Below are positions 12,101-23,058 of a DNA stretch of 41,573 nucleotides, one piece after another (within the stretch, counting starts at the first letter, position 1; each line of letters opens with the position of its first letter). This DNA comes from Mesostigma viride (Eukaryota > Streptophyta > Mesostigmatophyceae > Mesostigmatales > Mesostigmataceae), in assembly GCA_009746045.1 (NCBI GenBank), contig RPFO01000841.1, positions 1 through 41,573 of the forward strand, given 5' to 3'. Position numbers and translations under genes: made by a program. The notes under the pieces are model-generated. The model had not been told where the DNA came from, ran no database searches, and saw only the letters and a list, made by a program, of their open reading frames with translations.

Positions 12101-12235
12101 ACATGCTCCATGGGAGCCTGAATCCTCATCAATAATTACATAAATGCCAACCATGTACGTAGACGGGCCATGATGACACCATGGGAGCCTGAATCCTCAT
12201 CATTTTTTTTTCTTTGACATCCATGTACATATGTA
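9125..12235. repeat. 3.1-kb minisatellite of 60-70-bp units with higher-order structure
   Basis: About 45 units share a conserved part: CATGTACGTAGACGGGCCAT, then GATGACACCATGGGAGCCTG, then AATCCTCATCATT. This is joined by one of a few linker types (TTAATTACATAAATGCCA-like, T-run plus CTTTGACA, or TTTACTATTCCTTGACA). Unit order is duplicated with a 923-bp offset: landmarks at 9301 and 10224, and at 9681 and 10604, match. Minus-strand open frames (NDEDSGS repeats) change frame from unit to unit and are not supported as genes. Confidence 0.95.
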
Positions 12236-12266
12236 TATATGCTGTACATATATGCTGTACATATAT

Positions 12267-12295
12267 GCTGTAAGTAATTATATTTTTAATATATA
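12267..12295 (+). repeat. 29-bp match to the LINE 3' terminus
   Basis: The 29 bases here are identical to the reverse complement of 25114-25142, the AT-rich end of the LINE on the minus strand. They lie directly after the minisatellite and TATATGCTGTACA repeats. This could be an extremely 5'-truncated LINE insertion, or a preferred AT-rich context. Confidence 0.5.
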
Positions 12296-13120
12296 CATAT
12301 ATATTTTAATTTAAAAATTAATAAATTTCGGAGAAAGATAAGTTACACTTCAGCCAGGGCATGCCTCATATTTGCCATGCCCACTGCCCGCCTCCTTGGC
12401 ACAATCCGTTATTTGTCCCCTACTGTACTCAAGAGGGCGCATACACCCTCCGCATTGGTAGTTTTACTAAATAATTATGAGGCTGGGCGCCGACCAGCTG
12501 CAAACGATAAATAAAACAAAAGAATTTTAATTAACTAATTCCCGAGTGTAGTGAACTGTAGTTTTTGAAGCTACCAAACAAACAAAGAAAGTGTAAATAA
12601 ATATTATTTTACTGTCACGTGCAGGGGGGGTGTCCAAAAACAAGAAAATTTACACGACGTTGGATTCGAGTAGATTGTTAGGGATATTATATCCACCTGG
12701 CCACAATATATCCCAGCCTGATTTATTTCTTGTTGGATTTATTCCATATGGACTGGGAATTTGATAGCTTTGATAAGCTAGATGAATTGGGCTCAATGAG
12801 CTGATCAATATTCATGTGCCATAGTCCTATACTTGGACATGGATGACTTGTAACCTGAGTCAGCCTAGTAGCATCACGTATTTGATTGACAAGTGGTGCT
12901 ATGGCCTATTGGACAAGTGTTTGGTCCATGAGCTGACAAGTGTTGGCAGCTCATGATGACACATGTTATCACTTACATGATGACAAGTGGGTAGACTCAT
13001 TGCATGACACTTGTCACTCCAAGGAGAAGAGATGTGTCACTTTATTAATTATGTTATGTGGCACATTATTACGTAGACACTTGGCATCTAGCTATTATGC
13101 CAGCTCATTGGATCATGTCT

Positions 13121-13278
13121 AGAATGTTCTAGGAATGTTCTAAGAATATGCCAGGAATATTCCTGGAATATACTGAGAATATGCTGGGAATATGCTAGGA
13201 ATATGCTAGGATGTTTCTACAAGCTTCTGTGATGATGTCATTGCTGATGTCATCCTTCCTAGCCTAAAAGGTATAAAA
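13121..13278 (+). promoter_or_regulatory. LTR U3 promoter: heat-shock-like elements, repeated TGATGTCAT, TATA box
   Basis: TATAAAA lies at 13272-13278. Upstream are AGAATGTTCT (13121-13130) and GGAATATTCC (13154-13163), each matching the nGAAnnTTCn heat-shock-element dimer. Several GAATAT steps follow, to 13205. Nearer the TATA box are two TGATGTCAT motifs, which resemble bZIP sites. Stress responsiveness is an inference from motifs only. Confidence 0.55.
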
Positions 13279-13303
13279 GGAAACTGCCCCCTAAGGGCAG
13301 GTA

Positions 13304-13358
13304 CCTCCATTCAACCTCCATTCAACCTCCATTCAACCTCCATTCAACCTCCATTCAA
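13304..13358 (+). repeat. 11-bp tandem repeat in the LTR leader, five copies
   Basis: CCTCCATTCAA is repeated five times, about 30 bp downstream of the TATA box. This places it in the R or early transcribed part of the LTR. Confidence 0.9.
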
Positions 13359-13382
13359 GCTCTTCTCCAACTATTATATTCT

Positions 13383-13388
13383 AATAAA
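13383..13388 (+). terminator. LTR polyadenylation signal AATAAA
   Basis: AATAAA lies 111 bp downstream of the TATA box, a typical spacing within an LTR. Confidence 0.6.
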
Positions 13389-14430
13389 GCCATTTATTCT
13401 TCCACGTAAATTGTCTTCAACCTCTCTTTCTTTCAGCACCTGCAAGGTGTGTGGGTAGCAAGGCCAAGCACAAGGCATTGTGTAAAACCCATTAGTTTCC
13501 TCTCCCAATCCAAACATAGATCTCGCAAAAACAAGCATGTTTGCCACTGGTCGCAACCCCAGGGGGTCTCTAGGTTAGAAGTTACAGAGCCTCAAAAACC
13601 GTTAACTTAAAGGGTAGGTAGGTAGGGTGCCGGGCCGATATGGGTTTTTTACAACAAAACACTTGGATTTCTGCTAGCTCCCTGTATGGTCGGAATTTTG
13701 AAACGGTTTGACGGACAAACTGATAGCACTTGGCGAGCTGAACTCAAATCTGCAGTCAAAATTTTGGCAGGTACCATAGAGGGGGGGGGGTTGCCCGCAA
13801 GATGGTGCTGCCCCTCTAGGCACGGAAGTATGCTGCCGTCTGCCACCACTACAAGGCTTCGGTTGTCCAGCGCCGTGCCGTGCCAGTATCGCGTCGCGCC
13901 GGCCAATGACCCATTTTAGAAAACCGGAATTTTCCCATACACCAATATGCTCAAACGGTAGAGCTCGCGGAGCTGATCATTTTGCTCCCTAGGTCGACCC
14001 CTATAACCCTTGGCGGGACCTCAGGGTTTTGCTAGGTATAGCGCCTACGTGCTAGGTAGGTAGGGTCCAAGGGCCAACTTTTGGAAATTTTCAGCGTATG
14101 TGTCTGATATTTTTGTTTCGGACACCCCCCCTGGTCACGTGTGCAGCTTTCTCGCTAACAAACAAAGAAATATGATTTCTGGCTGAAAAATGTGCTTTTC
14201 CTAGCCGTAAGAGCAGTGCATCCGGCTGGGTTATTACAGAACAAAGTCAACAAACAAAGAATTATTAAATTTCGCAGCCAGTTCAACGGTTGTTCGGTAA
14301 CAAAACAAACAAACTAATAATTAATTAATTGGGCGGGTACAGTAGCACTTTCAACCAATAAAACGCTAATGTCTAATTCCGAAGGGCCTTTTGGCTGAAC
14401 TGAATTAAAACTACCAATGCGGAGGGTGTA

Positions 14431-14863
14431 CTGCTGGCCGCATGCATAGCTTTTAATTGCCTTTCAAAGCTAGATACGACCTTGTGCCCATGTGCGGCGT
14501 GGGACACAACAACAACAACAACAAGATACGACCTTGACCTCGATCATGCATGATGGCTGTGCGGCGCGGGCGTTGAATAGTGCCCCGGCCTGCCTTTATT
14601 CATGATCGTTCCTGCGCAGTATATGTGCGCCTCCCATGCATGCAGCATCAAGCTGCGGCGGCCGGCCCCGGGACATCAGAACCACGGACACAAAAAGGTG
14701 TCCGCGGAAGCGTATTGTAGTGCGCGTCAATTAAGAGTTATAATAATAATAAAAAGTAATGATATTGACACGGCGACTAAACCGTATGCAACGCAACATA
14801 AAGGAAATGCTGCTAGGACGTGCAGGTCGCGGTTAGGATTTTGGTAACTGCAGTTCTTCCAGG
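14431..14863. other. Upstream region of the sulfotransferase gene
   Basis: There is a short AAC microsatellite (about 14508-14523) and an AGATACGACCTTG motif repeated near 14471 and 14524. The strand carries AT-rich TAATAATAATAAAAAG near 14741. I see no convincing TATA box at a fixed distance from the start codon at 14864. Confidence 0.4.
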
Positions 14864-15422
14864 ATGAGACCGATTTATAGCTTGTCGTCACCTATATTTA
14901 TGTGCATCCTTCTTTGGAGCGCAATATTGTTTCCCGCAACACTACTGGCAGTGCCGACGCGGTGCCTCAATGCCACCGGGAAAAAGACTGGTAAAGGTTG
15001 CACGACATTAAAAGACGTCAGGGATGAGCCGCGTGACACGGACGCAATGCAGCCACAAAGCACACTAGTACCTGGATTACCGAGGTCGTTCACGCCTGAG
15101 CAATTGGTACGTACGTTATACGCAAGGTAAGTATGTCCGCTGTATGCAACGGCAGCATGATTCCCCGAATCCTAGAAAAAAAAAATTTATGAATGGGCAG
15201 TACATTAAAAAAACAGCCTAATCCCGGCCTGGGGCACTTCCTCATATTTCCTTCCTTCCTTCCTTCCTTCCTTCCTTCCTTCCTTCCTTCCTTCCTTCCT
15301 TCCTTCCTTCCTTCCTTCCTTCCTTCCTTCCTTCCTTCCTTCCTTCCTTCCTTCCTTCCTTCCTTCCTTCCTTCCTTCCTTCCTTCCTTCCTTCCTTCCT
15401 TCCTTCCTTCCTTCCTTCCTTC

Positions 15423-15496
<74 letters not shown>

Positions 15497-18400
15497 CGCA
15501 CCGTATTTTTTCTCCTTTTCATTTGGCATTTTGCACCACGCTCTGCGCTGTAAGTCACACTGATGCATGCGCCGCGATGGATGCCTGTCACTGTGAGCAG
15601 AGGCACTTCACATGCCCCCCTGGTGCGTACCTGAACCGCTCCTCCACGTCCCTGGCCGACAAGGAGCGGCTGCTCCGAGCCTACGTGCAGCGGCTGATGC
15701 GCGAGGAGGGGTACGAGGTCATGCCCGGGTGGGAGACGGGCATCAAGCTCAACGGGGACCGCTTCTGGACGTATTCGGACCCGATGTGGCCCAAGCCGGC
15801 GCGCTGTAAAGGGGTGTGGGGGGACGAGCTGGCTGTCTTCAATATCTGCCTGGCGATCTATCACGGGAGGTGGGTAATCAGTGAGTTACGCATGCTTTTC
15901 CCTTCAGTGGCTTAAGTTTCAGAGGAAGCATCTAGTTGCCTTTGGTGAGCTACTGTCAGTCGTAGAGACCGAGTGAGCTAGGATAGCGTGAGCGAAATGG
16001 CATTTGTGCGATACAGTTCACGTAGCATTTTGCTTCAAGATGTTTGGAAAATGCCAGTATTGTGTTCCGATCCAGCAAGTGTCGACGTTTGATCAGCGGC
16101 GAGTGTGATTGACTGCGTTGCTACCTGTGTGTATACGAGCACAGGGACTTCTGGGGTCAAGGTTTAGAACCGCTGAGCTAAAAAACTAGGAATTATTAGT
16201 TGCCTAGCTGCGGTTGTAACTAATTCACATGTGTACTAGTTAGTCAATCTGTCAGACAGTGTAGCCATGCAATGTGCGCGGTATCTACTGCTGCACTAGT
16301 ACATCGGGCCCGCGCATCATTTGCACATGGCACAGGGCTCCCATGCACGTCCTGGACGGGGCCGCTGCGAGGTGAATTCTTGTTTACCAGAAAGTGCCTG
16401 ACTGACCCCCTTTCGAGCCTCTGGGTAACAAAGGTCGCGTTACTAGCTAGGTTCTGGTTAGGATCCTGCATTGTCATGTTGCGATCCATGATTCCGTCAG
16501 TAGCTGTTGGGGCCATGGACTCTTTGGCCACTACTATGACTACTAGCATTATAGTCATCGATAGCACACAGGTATCGACGTGCATGCGGTTGCGTACGCC
16601 ATATATTCTACGCTTAATGTTCAGAGATGTTGATATTGGCTCCAGGAGGAGGAAACGATCTTTTGTGTAGTGCTTGAGACAATGTTTTGCTTTCCGTAGA
16701 ATAGAATATTAGTGTTGACCTGGAATAGGCTCTCACACTAAGGAGTGTGAGACGACAAGGAAGGTCATGCTGACGCTGGGTGCACAGGCCAACAATGTAA
16801 GGTCCTACGATCAGATTGTCCCATGTATTGTTTTCCACACGCATTATGGTACACAACTTCGTCCAATCCTTGCCAGGGAATGGCGATAAATGATAAGGCC
16901 AGGCAAAATTTGTGGTCAGGTGCGCAGGTACAAACCAAACCAAAATCCATAAAGATTGGTCTGAGTCACTCACAAGAAATGAGCGGGTTGCAACGAAAGT
17001 CGCAGAAGGCACAAATATCCTAGGTACACGATACAATCCAGGGTTCCAGGAAGGTATAAACCCGTCATTTGTGTCGACTGCCAGCACCGTATACAACCAG
17101 GTGCGAATCATGTCCCTTTGATACACAAAACACGGCGTAGCTCACATTCCACGCCACGTGTGCAGTCGGCGCTTACTATCTCAATATCTCACGATATACT
17201 TGGAATCAAGTTCAAAACTAAAGAATCTGAATGCCAGAAAGCTCATAATCAACAACTCTTTGTCACTGGTCAGTAACGCCTAATCGCAGCAAAAATACCA
17301 CGCATGATTGCCGCTGCTAGCGGCGTTTCTCATGCGACACTGTCGACTCGAGGATACGATTGGTTGAAAGAGACCTGGGCATGAATTAGGTAGCTGCCAC
17401 AATTCACGGTATAGGTTAGGCAAGCTAGCTGCCTTTGCAGAATTTCCCGTAACTAACTAGCACACAACAGGTGGCTACCCCAGACATTCTAGTACGTATG
17501 ATAATAATCAGTCGTCCTCAGTGGCAGCATGCACATGCGTGCCATGTTTTCCCTCTCAGTGATCGTGTCGACAAACATACCCCGCACAGAGCATCAACCG
17601 TACCGGGAAGCAGCTGCCTTTGGCAGCACCTGCTTAATTGCCTGCCTTTGTTCCCAGTTTATGTGTGGTTATTGATAGTGTAACAGTAGGGCCCTAGACA
17701 ACTCGAAAAACGCTGCACTTGGTCGGACTGGTACGCATTGCCCACCTCTGTGTTTGTGTGTGTGTGTGAATGTTTGTTTGTTTGTTTGTTTGTTTGTGTA
17801 CGTGTGTGAGAGCGTGGGCGGCCGCGGGCGGGCGGGCGGGCGGGGGCGGGAGGACGTGCGTGCGTGCGTGTGTGCGTGCGTGCGTGCGTGCCCGCGTGCC
17901 TCAGTGCAATGATGCCTGCGTGCCTGCGTTTGTCGTCTCCTACGGATACACATGCTCGTACGAGATCTTGACATGTACTCACTGTTACTCAGTCTATCAA
18001 ATACGTGGTCCTTCCTTGATTATCAGCATGGTGGAACGCAAATCGACGACTGAATCCCATCATGTCTGCCTGTGACTGCTCCGATTTTGACTATCAGCTG
18101 CCATGAGACCATGCGCCTGCACTATTCAACGAGTAAATAAACCCATGCGAGTAATATGCCCGCGCACACTCTTCAGTGAATAATCATGGCTGCACCCAAG
18201 ATCGCGGTCGATTGCCGCTAGGAACGGCTAAGTTCGATCCTGTTTACGAGACTTGCTAATAAAGCTGCGCTGGTTTTCTCATCGGCGTGGCTGGTTTGGT
18301 TCCCTCCTTGGTCCGGCTGGTTTGGTTCCCTCCTTGGTCCGGCTGGTTTGGTTCCCTCCTTGGTACGGCTGGTTTGGTTCCCTCTTTGGCATGGCCATTT

Positions 18401-19478
18401 TTTTCATTGCTATGATCATGCATATGTATTGCGCAGGATCGCGGTCAACCGGCGCTACCGTTTCGTGCTGCGCCTCGTCACCAAGGCGGCCAGCACGAGC
18501 ATCGAGCAGACGGCCGAGGCGATGTTTGGCGGGACGGCCATCTTCCACTTCTTCTCGCGCAACAAGCTGCAGGAGATGGGCAGTACATCCAATAATAATG
18601 GCTGGTCCAGCAAGCTGCAGAAGAACGAGGACCCTGATGTTGACTCATCTGAGGAGGAGGAGGAGAAGGAGGAGGAGGAGGAGGAGGAGGAGGAGGAGGA
18701 GGAGGAGGAGGAGGAGGAGGAGGAGGAGGAGGAGGAGGAGGAGGAGGAGGAGGAGGGGGAGGGGGAGGGGGAGGAGGAAGATGACAATGTGTCGACAGCC
18801 AAGGACATGCTGTACCATGCTTCGGACCGTGACAGGATGTACCGGTGCCAGCAGTACTCGGAGCCTCACGACCCTGCCCAAGTGGAGCTTCGCAGCGCCA
18901 GCCGGCCCGAATTCAAGCTGATTGGGAATGTGAGGGAGCCCTTTTCGCGCTTCCTCTCGGGGTTCAACATGTTCCTAGCGCGCACGGGCCACGATGATGT
19001 GGACGTGGAGGTGGCATTTGAGGAGCTGCTGCAGAAAGGGTTTGACTGCGGTGATTATGTGTGGGGGACGGAGGAGTGGAGTGTCAAGGGATGGTCGCAT
19101 TTCCTGCCGTCGGTGGATTTCCTGCGGCTACCATACCATTTGTACTTGAATACAGGCAAGGCCCCCTATGTGGATAAGCTGTTCCGCAAGGAGGAACTGG
19201 ATGAGGTGATCCCGTATTTCGCGGCGCTCAAGGCGGCGGGCCCGTTTGAGCCGCGAGGGAAAGCTGGGGATGGGGGCAAAGATTTGAAGGAGATTCTATG
19301 GGAGTATGCAAAGCCGCACGAATGGTTGACGGAGTCTCTGACCAAGCTCGTGTCAAAGCGCCCTGAGCTCATGCGCGTGTTCTGCAGGGTGTTCATTCAG
19401 GACTATGTCTGTTTTGACTATGAGCTGCCGGACGCGTGCCGCGACATGCTCAAGTTCTCGGATGACACCACGTCCTAG
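14864..19478 (+). CDS. Golgi-type sulfotransferase, three exons, 523 residues
   Basis: The predicted enzyme transfers sulfate from PAPS to an acceptor, probably a carbohydrate in the Golgi lumen. Exons are 14864-15126 (donor GTAAGT), 15603-15869 (donor GTGGGT) and 18437-19478 (stop TAG). All junctions are phase 2 and join in frame, which fixes the acceptors at 15603 and 18437. Residues 10-30 form a hydrophobic anchor typical of type II Golgi enzymes. The 5'-phosphosulfate loop is LVTKAASTS (K193). The 3'-phosphate motif is NVREPFSRF (341-349), with R343 and S347. WSHFLPSVDF, near residue 395, fits the Sulfotransfer_2 type of family. A poly-Glu tract (about 249-292) interrupts the fold between the two PAPS motifs and is unusual. 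The exon 1 to 2 acceptor (GCAGAG|G) lacks a strong pyrimidine tract, so that junction is the least certain. The acceptor substrate cannot be inferred. Confidence 0.8.
15248..15495. repeat. TTCC then TTTC microsatellite in sulfotransferase intron 1
   Basis: About 44 TTCC units (15248-15424) switch abruptly to about 17 TTTC units (to 15495). The tract lies between the exon 1 donor and the exon 2 acceptor. Frames through it (LPSF or EGRK repeats) are not protein. Confidence 0.95.
17750..17892. repeat. GT, GTTT, GGGC and GTGC simple repeats
   Basis: A chain of short microsatellites (GTGT, then five to six GTTT, then GGGC, then GTGC) lies inside sulfotransferase intron 2. It is strongly G/T-biased on the plus strand. 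Confidence 0.9.
18289..18392 (+). repeat. 26-bp tandem repeat near the intron 2 acceptor, four copies
   Basis: GGCTGGTTTGGTTCCCTCCT plus six bases is repeated four times with few changes, ending about 45 bp before the exon 3 acceptor. It is pyrimidine-rich in part. Confidence 0.9.
18651..18780 (+). repeat. GAG trinucleotide tract encoding poly-Glu in exon 3
   Basis: About 43 codons, nearly all GAG, with one AAG and a few GGG or GAA. It lies in the coding frame of the sulfotransferase and is probably length-polymorphic. Antisense and shifted frames give poly-Ser, poly-Leu or poly-Arg artefacts. Confidence 0.95.
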
Positions 19479-22400
19479 GGAGCGAGGGGAAGGCCGAGGT
19501 CGCCAAAGAAGTCGGTTCCCAGTCGCCAAAGGCGAGTCCCGAGTAGCCAAACGTGAAATCGGGCAGCATCAGCGGTCTTTTTCACTAGTGTGGAAGCTAG
19601 AAGAATAAGCAAACCTGCTTGCAGACTTCGGGCAGCCTGCGTGACTGGCTTTGATCAGTGCCTGAGTCAAGAGTGTTATTAAAGAGGTAGTGGCTTTAAT
19701 CAGATTGCGAATGAGCATTTTTTCGAGGTTTTTTTTTCATGGATTTGACACTTCGCGGGGAAAGTTCAGCCCAGGTTAGGTAAATTTCGAGCCCGGGAGC
19801 TTGTTTATAACCAGTGGCATACTGGCAGTAGTCAGGGCGCCTAGTTCAGTGTCTGACTTGGATTCTAACCTATCCGTCAAGTACATAAGTATGTATAGTA
19901 CCCACCAAGCGCAGTTCCTACCTGACAATTGAGTACCAGTATGACATAAGGCCCTAATCAGTGCTAATAGGGCCCCTAATCAGTGCTATTTCTTAATTCT
20001 TTCTCAATCTGGCGCGGCGAGCGCGGCACTCCACTTTTACCTAGCTGCGCCGCGGCCTGCAGCCAGAAACAGGTGTAGCGCATCCCGGTTTTCATACTTT
20101 ACGGGGTCAATTGAAGTATTATTTTAGCACTTTTCGGGGGTCATTCGAAAAGAATTATTCGCAATTTGATTAAAGCCACTACGGTAGTATTACTAAGCAG
20201 CTGGCGAGATGGCGGCCGGTACACTTGAATCTAGCTCTGTATGATTTCATTGCCTCACCGCGCACTCTTTTTCCCCGTCAATGGCTGCTGTTGTGCGAGC
20301 CTTCCTGAAAACTTAGAAAAGCGGATAGTGACGCCAGTGAACCGACGAATTGCTACGTAGCTTTTGCTTTTAATGGCATTGCAATATCAGTCGGGACATT
20401 TGCGGGCTAAAATAGGTAAGCCTACAGTACAAAATGCATCATAGATCTTATGAGTGGGACGAACATGAGCAATGGCAGCACGTAGAGTTTTTGTCTGCAC
20501 TTCCTCCGCCAGTGGATTATGCAACGGCCAGGGAGCGGGCTGATGCTTATTCACGCGTGGTATCCCGCAACGGCCCTATCAACAGAGCAACAATCAGAAC
20601 TGCACACTTCATGCCCGCCAGGAGGCCCTTCCCACAAGATGCGGTACATGCGACGCGGACGTGCTGCTGCCCACGCTGTCTCGATTTCATCAACGAGGGC
20701 GGCCATGAAGCCGACCTTGCAGGCGGTGATGAAATTCTCCGTGATCGATGGCACCAACGAGCAGCTGCTTGGTGGCAGCTCCGAATCCGGCGCTGAAGAG
20801 CTGCTTAGTGAGAGCCAGGGCCCAGGAGCTCAGCACTGACGGGATTGACCCATGCCCGTTTCTGGTCCAGTATCGATCTTGTGTGTCCGATGCATGCCAC
20901 GTTGGTGACCACGATTAATTAATGAATGAATGAAGAAAATACCCTCGCTGGTGTTTAGCCAAGCTCTGCCTTAGTATGCAGAGCTACTCCCTTTCTCCTC
21001 ATGCCAGAGGCATGCCACAGCAGCAATCGGACACGATAGACGATCCGGCAAGTTCTGTGGGTGCAATAATACCCAGGCGAGCAAGATGTCCTACCAATGC
21101 TATCCTACGCTGCCTAATCTCATCCGAAATGCGAGGCATTGTCGCGTTTGTTAACGTAATGAGGGCTCTCAGCCGAGGACAAGGAACTGTCCCTCGTGCC
21201 TGATGACCACCTTATTGATCCCCTTGTGTACCGTCGCGTGCCGCGTTTGAATATCCTTGCTGGGGCGTTAGCTAGACGCTCCAACTACTCTAATTGCGAC
21301 AATGATGATGGTGCAAGATGATGCTTTTGCCTCCCCTGCTATAGAACAATGCTTTCACAACACACACTTTGCACAGTCTGATGATGAAGCCGCACATGCG
21401 GAATTTATTGAGAAAGTTAATACAATTACAACACGTTGATAGTCTCAATATCGATGCACTCCATGCTCACGAGCCCGCAGTTAGGCAGCGCTCCATGACA
21501 TGCTACCGGCCTTGCTCCCAAGGAAAGGGAGAAACACGAAGGCCACTAACGAGAAACTCGAAGAGACTACACGCTGCGTGAGAGTCCTCTTCGACTATGA
21601 ACCAAACCATTCGTCATGCCACACGCATGACACACGCCACACTTGTCAGTCCAGCTAGCCAGGAATGCCAAAACTATCTTGCTGCCTGAACCATGCAAAT
21701 AGAAACCGCGGTCCTGGCTTTCTACCACACATGCCAACAAAAGCAGGAAGGCATCCGGACAAATCTAAATTGCTACCCTGTTGCCGATCTCATCTCCTAG
21801 AGGCTCCGGCATTGCTGTCCCTGGGAATGTCCGGCATTGAGTCACGTCCACCAAGGTCGAAGCATAATATCCTTCAGACAATCTGCACGCTCGCACCTTG
21901 CGTGTGAGTGGCCCATGCAGCAAACATTGCTTCTAATCTTTCCTTTCTAGAAGAAATCCCTTTGTAGGGCCGGCCAGCGATTTCGCATTCATTCCAGCGA
22001 TCTGGCTCCGCACCGCAAATTGTCCTTTTCCATTTTCTGCCCAGTCCTCATAACGTTGACCCGCTATTCTACACCACAAAGACACCTGGCCTGTCAATAG
22101 CCTCGGCGCTGTTGAAGTCCAGCAGTCCAGCTCCAGCTCCAGCTCCAGCTGTCCACTAACTCGCGTATGATCCTCTCGACGCTGCGCACTTGTGCTGCCG
22201 TCCGCTCAAGTCAGTGCTGCGCGCCCAGTTAACGTTTTTATAAACGCAATTTATAGGATATGGTTGCAATGCAGCAATGTGTGAATATATGGTTGGAACG
22301 GAGCTTTGTTAAAATTGGATAATGTTACAGCGCTCACACGCTTGAGGCTGGTACACGAGTTTGCCAAGTCAAGGCAACACACGTGAGGCGGGCTAGCAAG

Positions 22401-23058
22401 AGATGCCCAATTGGCACTGGCCTATTCTTTATATACTTGTGCACTGTGCTTTGCTAGTCCTGAGCAGCCTAGGAGGCCTGCTCAGTAATAACACCCCCGG
22501 TACAGTATTCACTGCCTGTACAGCGCCCAGTTCCTATACAGTAGGTCTGCCATACAGGTACAGTGACCACAGAGCACAGTCCACAGTGACTATTGCATCT
22601 GCACCTAGAAGTCCAGGACTAAGCCTGCGGTACCACCAGACCACAGGTTAAGGTTCCTATTTCCTGCGTACGACGTATTAATCCAATACCGTCGTAGGTT
22701 CAATACCTAATTCCTGTCAGCCCAGGAATTACTGTCGACCCCATATGTCGTCGGCAAATATTCACATCCGACTTAGACGAACAGCCGGCTCGCGCTCGCG
22801 CGCGACCGGGAAGTCGGAACGCCATAACTTTCTTGATACTTGTCGGAATGAACTCGTTCCGGTGCCGCTGGAATCGCAGAGATATGCCGAATCAGGAACA
22901 CGCCAATGCGCTTGGCGTTAACTCCAATCCTTTCTTTTCTTGAGCTGTAGCAGCTCACACAAGTCTACATACAAACACACACAATGGGTACTGGACATCC
23001 TCCCCGACTACAAGTCACAACCCACTGGGCATGACAGTCAGCTTGGATTCCTTATTGT
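19479..23058. other. Long region with no recognised gene
   Basis: This stretch starts with the sulfotransferase 3' flank. I find no domain-bearing frame apart from the doubtful one at 20434. Small structures include a CCAGCTCCAGCTCCAGCT run near 22130 and an inverted pair TACGACG and CGTCGTA near 22670-22696. No paired terminal repeats were evident. Confidence 0.45.
20434..20796 (+). CDS. Unrecognised 120-codon open frame, doubtful
   Basis: ATG-initiated frame with a mixed composition, several Trp residues and a Cys cluster (CCCPRC) near residue 80. It has no known domain, no visible splice partners and no neighbour that would suggest a function. It could be an exon of a larger gene or chance: in a region of about 3.5 kb, frames of this length are expected. 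Confidence 0.15.
   Translation: MHHRSYEWDEHEQWQHVEFLSALPPPVDYATARERADAYSRVVSRNGPINRATIRTAHFMPARRPFPQDAVHATRTCCCPRCLDFINEGGHEADLAGGDEILRDRWHQRAAAWWQLRIRR

Larger units (their letters stand above)
12676..13516 (+). mobile_element. Solo LTR of a retrotransposon
   Basis: The 841-bp LTR begins TGTTAGGG and ends CAAACA, giving TGTT/AACA inverted ends. It is flanked by the 5-bp duplication TAGAT (12671-12675 and 13517-13521). It contains a TATA box at 13272 and AATAAA at 13383, so plus is the transcribed direction. No internal retrotransposon sequence adjoins it, so it most likely arose by LTR-LTR recombination. It lies inside the hAT-type element and is therefore the younger insertion. Confidence 0.85.
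12622..14133. mobile_element. Non-autonomous hAT-superfamily element carrying a nested solo LTR
   Basis: The termini are inverted repeats CAGGGGGGGTGTCC at 12622-12635 and 14120-14133. The similarity continues imperfectly inward (CAAAAAC against CGAAAC). An 8-bp direct repeat, GTCACGTG, flanks the element at 12614-12621 and 14134-14141. An 8-bp target duplication and a CAGGG-type terminus are hallmarks of hAT elements. Because GTCACGTG contains the palindrome CACGTG, it reads nearly alike in both directions. Removing the nested LTR and its target duplication leaves about 666 bp with no transposase, so this is a MITE-sized derivative. Confidence 0.75.
12442..14430. repeat. 25-bp perfect inverted repeat bracketing the hAT element
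   Basis: Positions 12442-12466 and 14406-14430 are exact reverse complements over 25 bases (starting TACACCCTCCGC). They flank the hAT-type element on both sides with unequal spacing. They may be the ends of an older, larger inverted-repeat element into which the hAT inserted, but I find no target duplication. Confidence 0.6.
15870..18436 (+). other. Intron 2 of the sulfotransferase gene
   Basis: A 2,567-bp intron from GTGGGTAATC to TATTGCGCAG. Apart from simple repeats at 17750-17892 and 18289-18392 I recognise nothing in it: there is no second gene and no clear transposon ends. Open frames at 16244-17126 are short and without domains. Confidence 0.65.

Noticed and set aside
9125-12235. CRISPR-like look of regularly spaced repeats
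   Set aside because: Repeats and linkers are both repetitive, with only a few linker types and no unique spacers, in a eukaryotic context without cas genes.
15193-15864. LPSF/EGRK low-complexity proteins
   Set aside because: They are translations of the TTCC/TTTC microsatellite inside sulfotransferase intron 1. Only 15603-15869 of the plus frame is supported as an exon.
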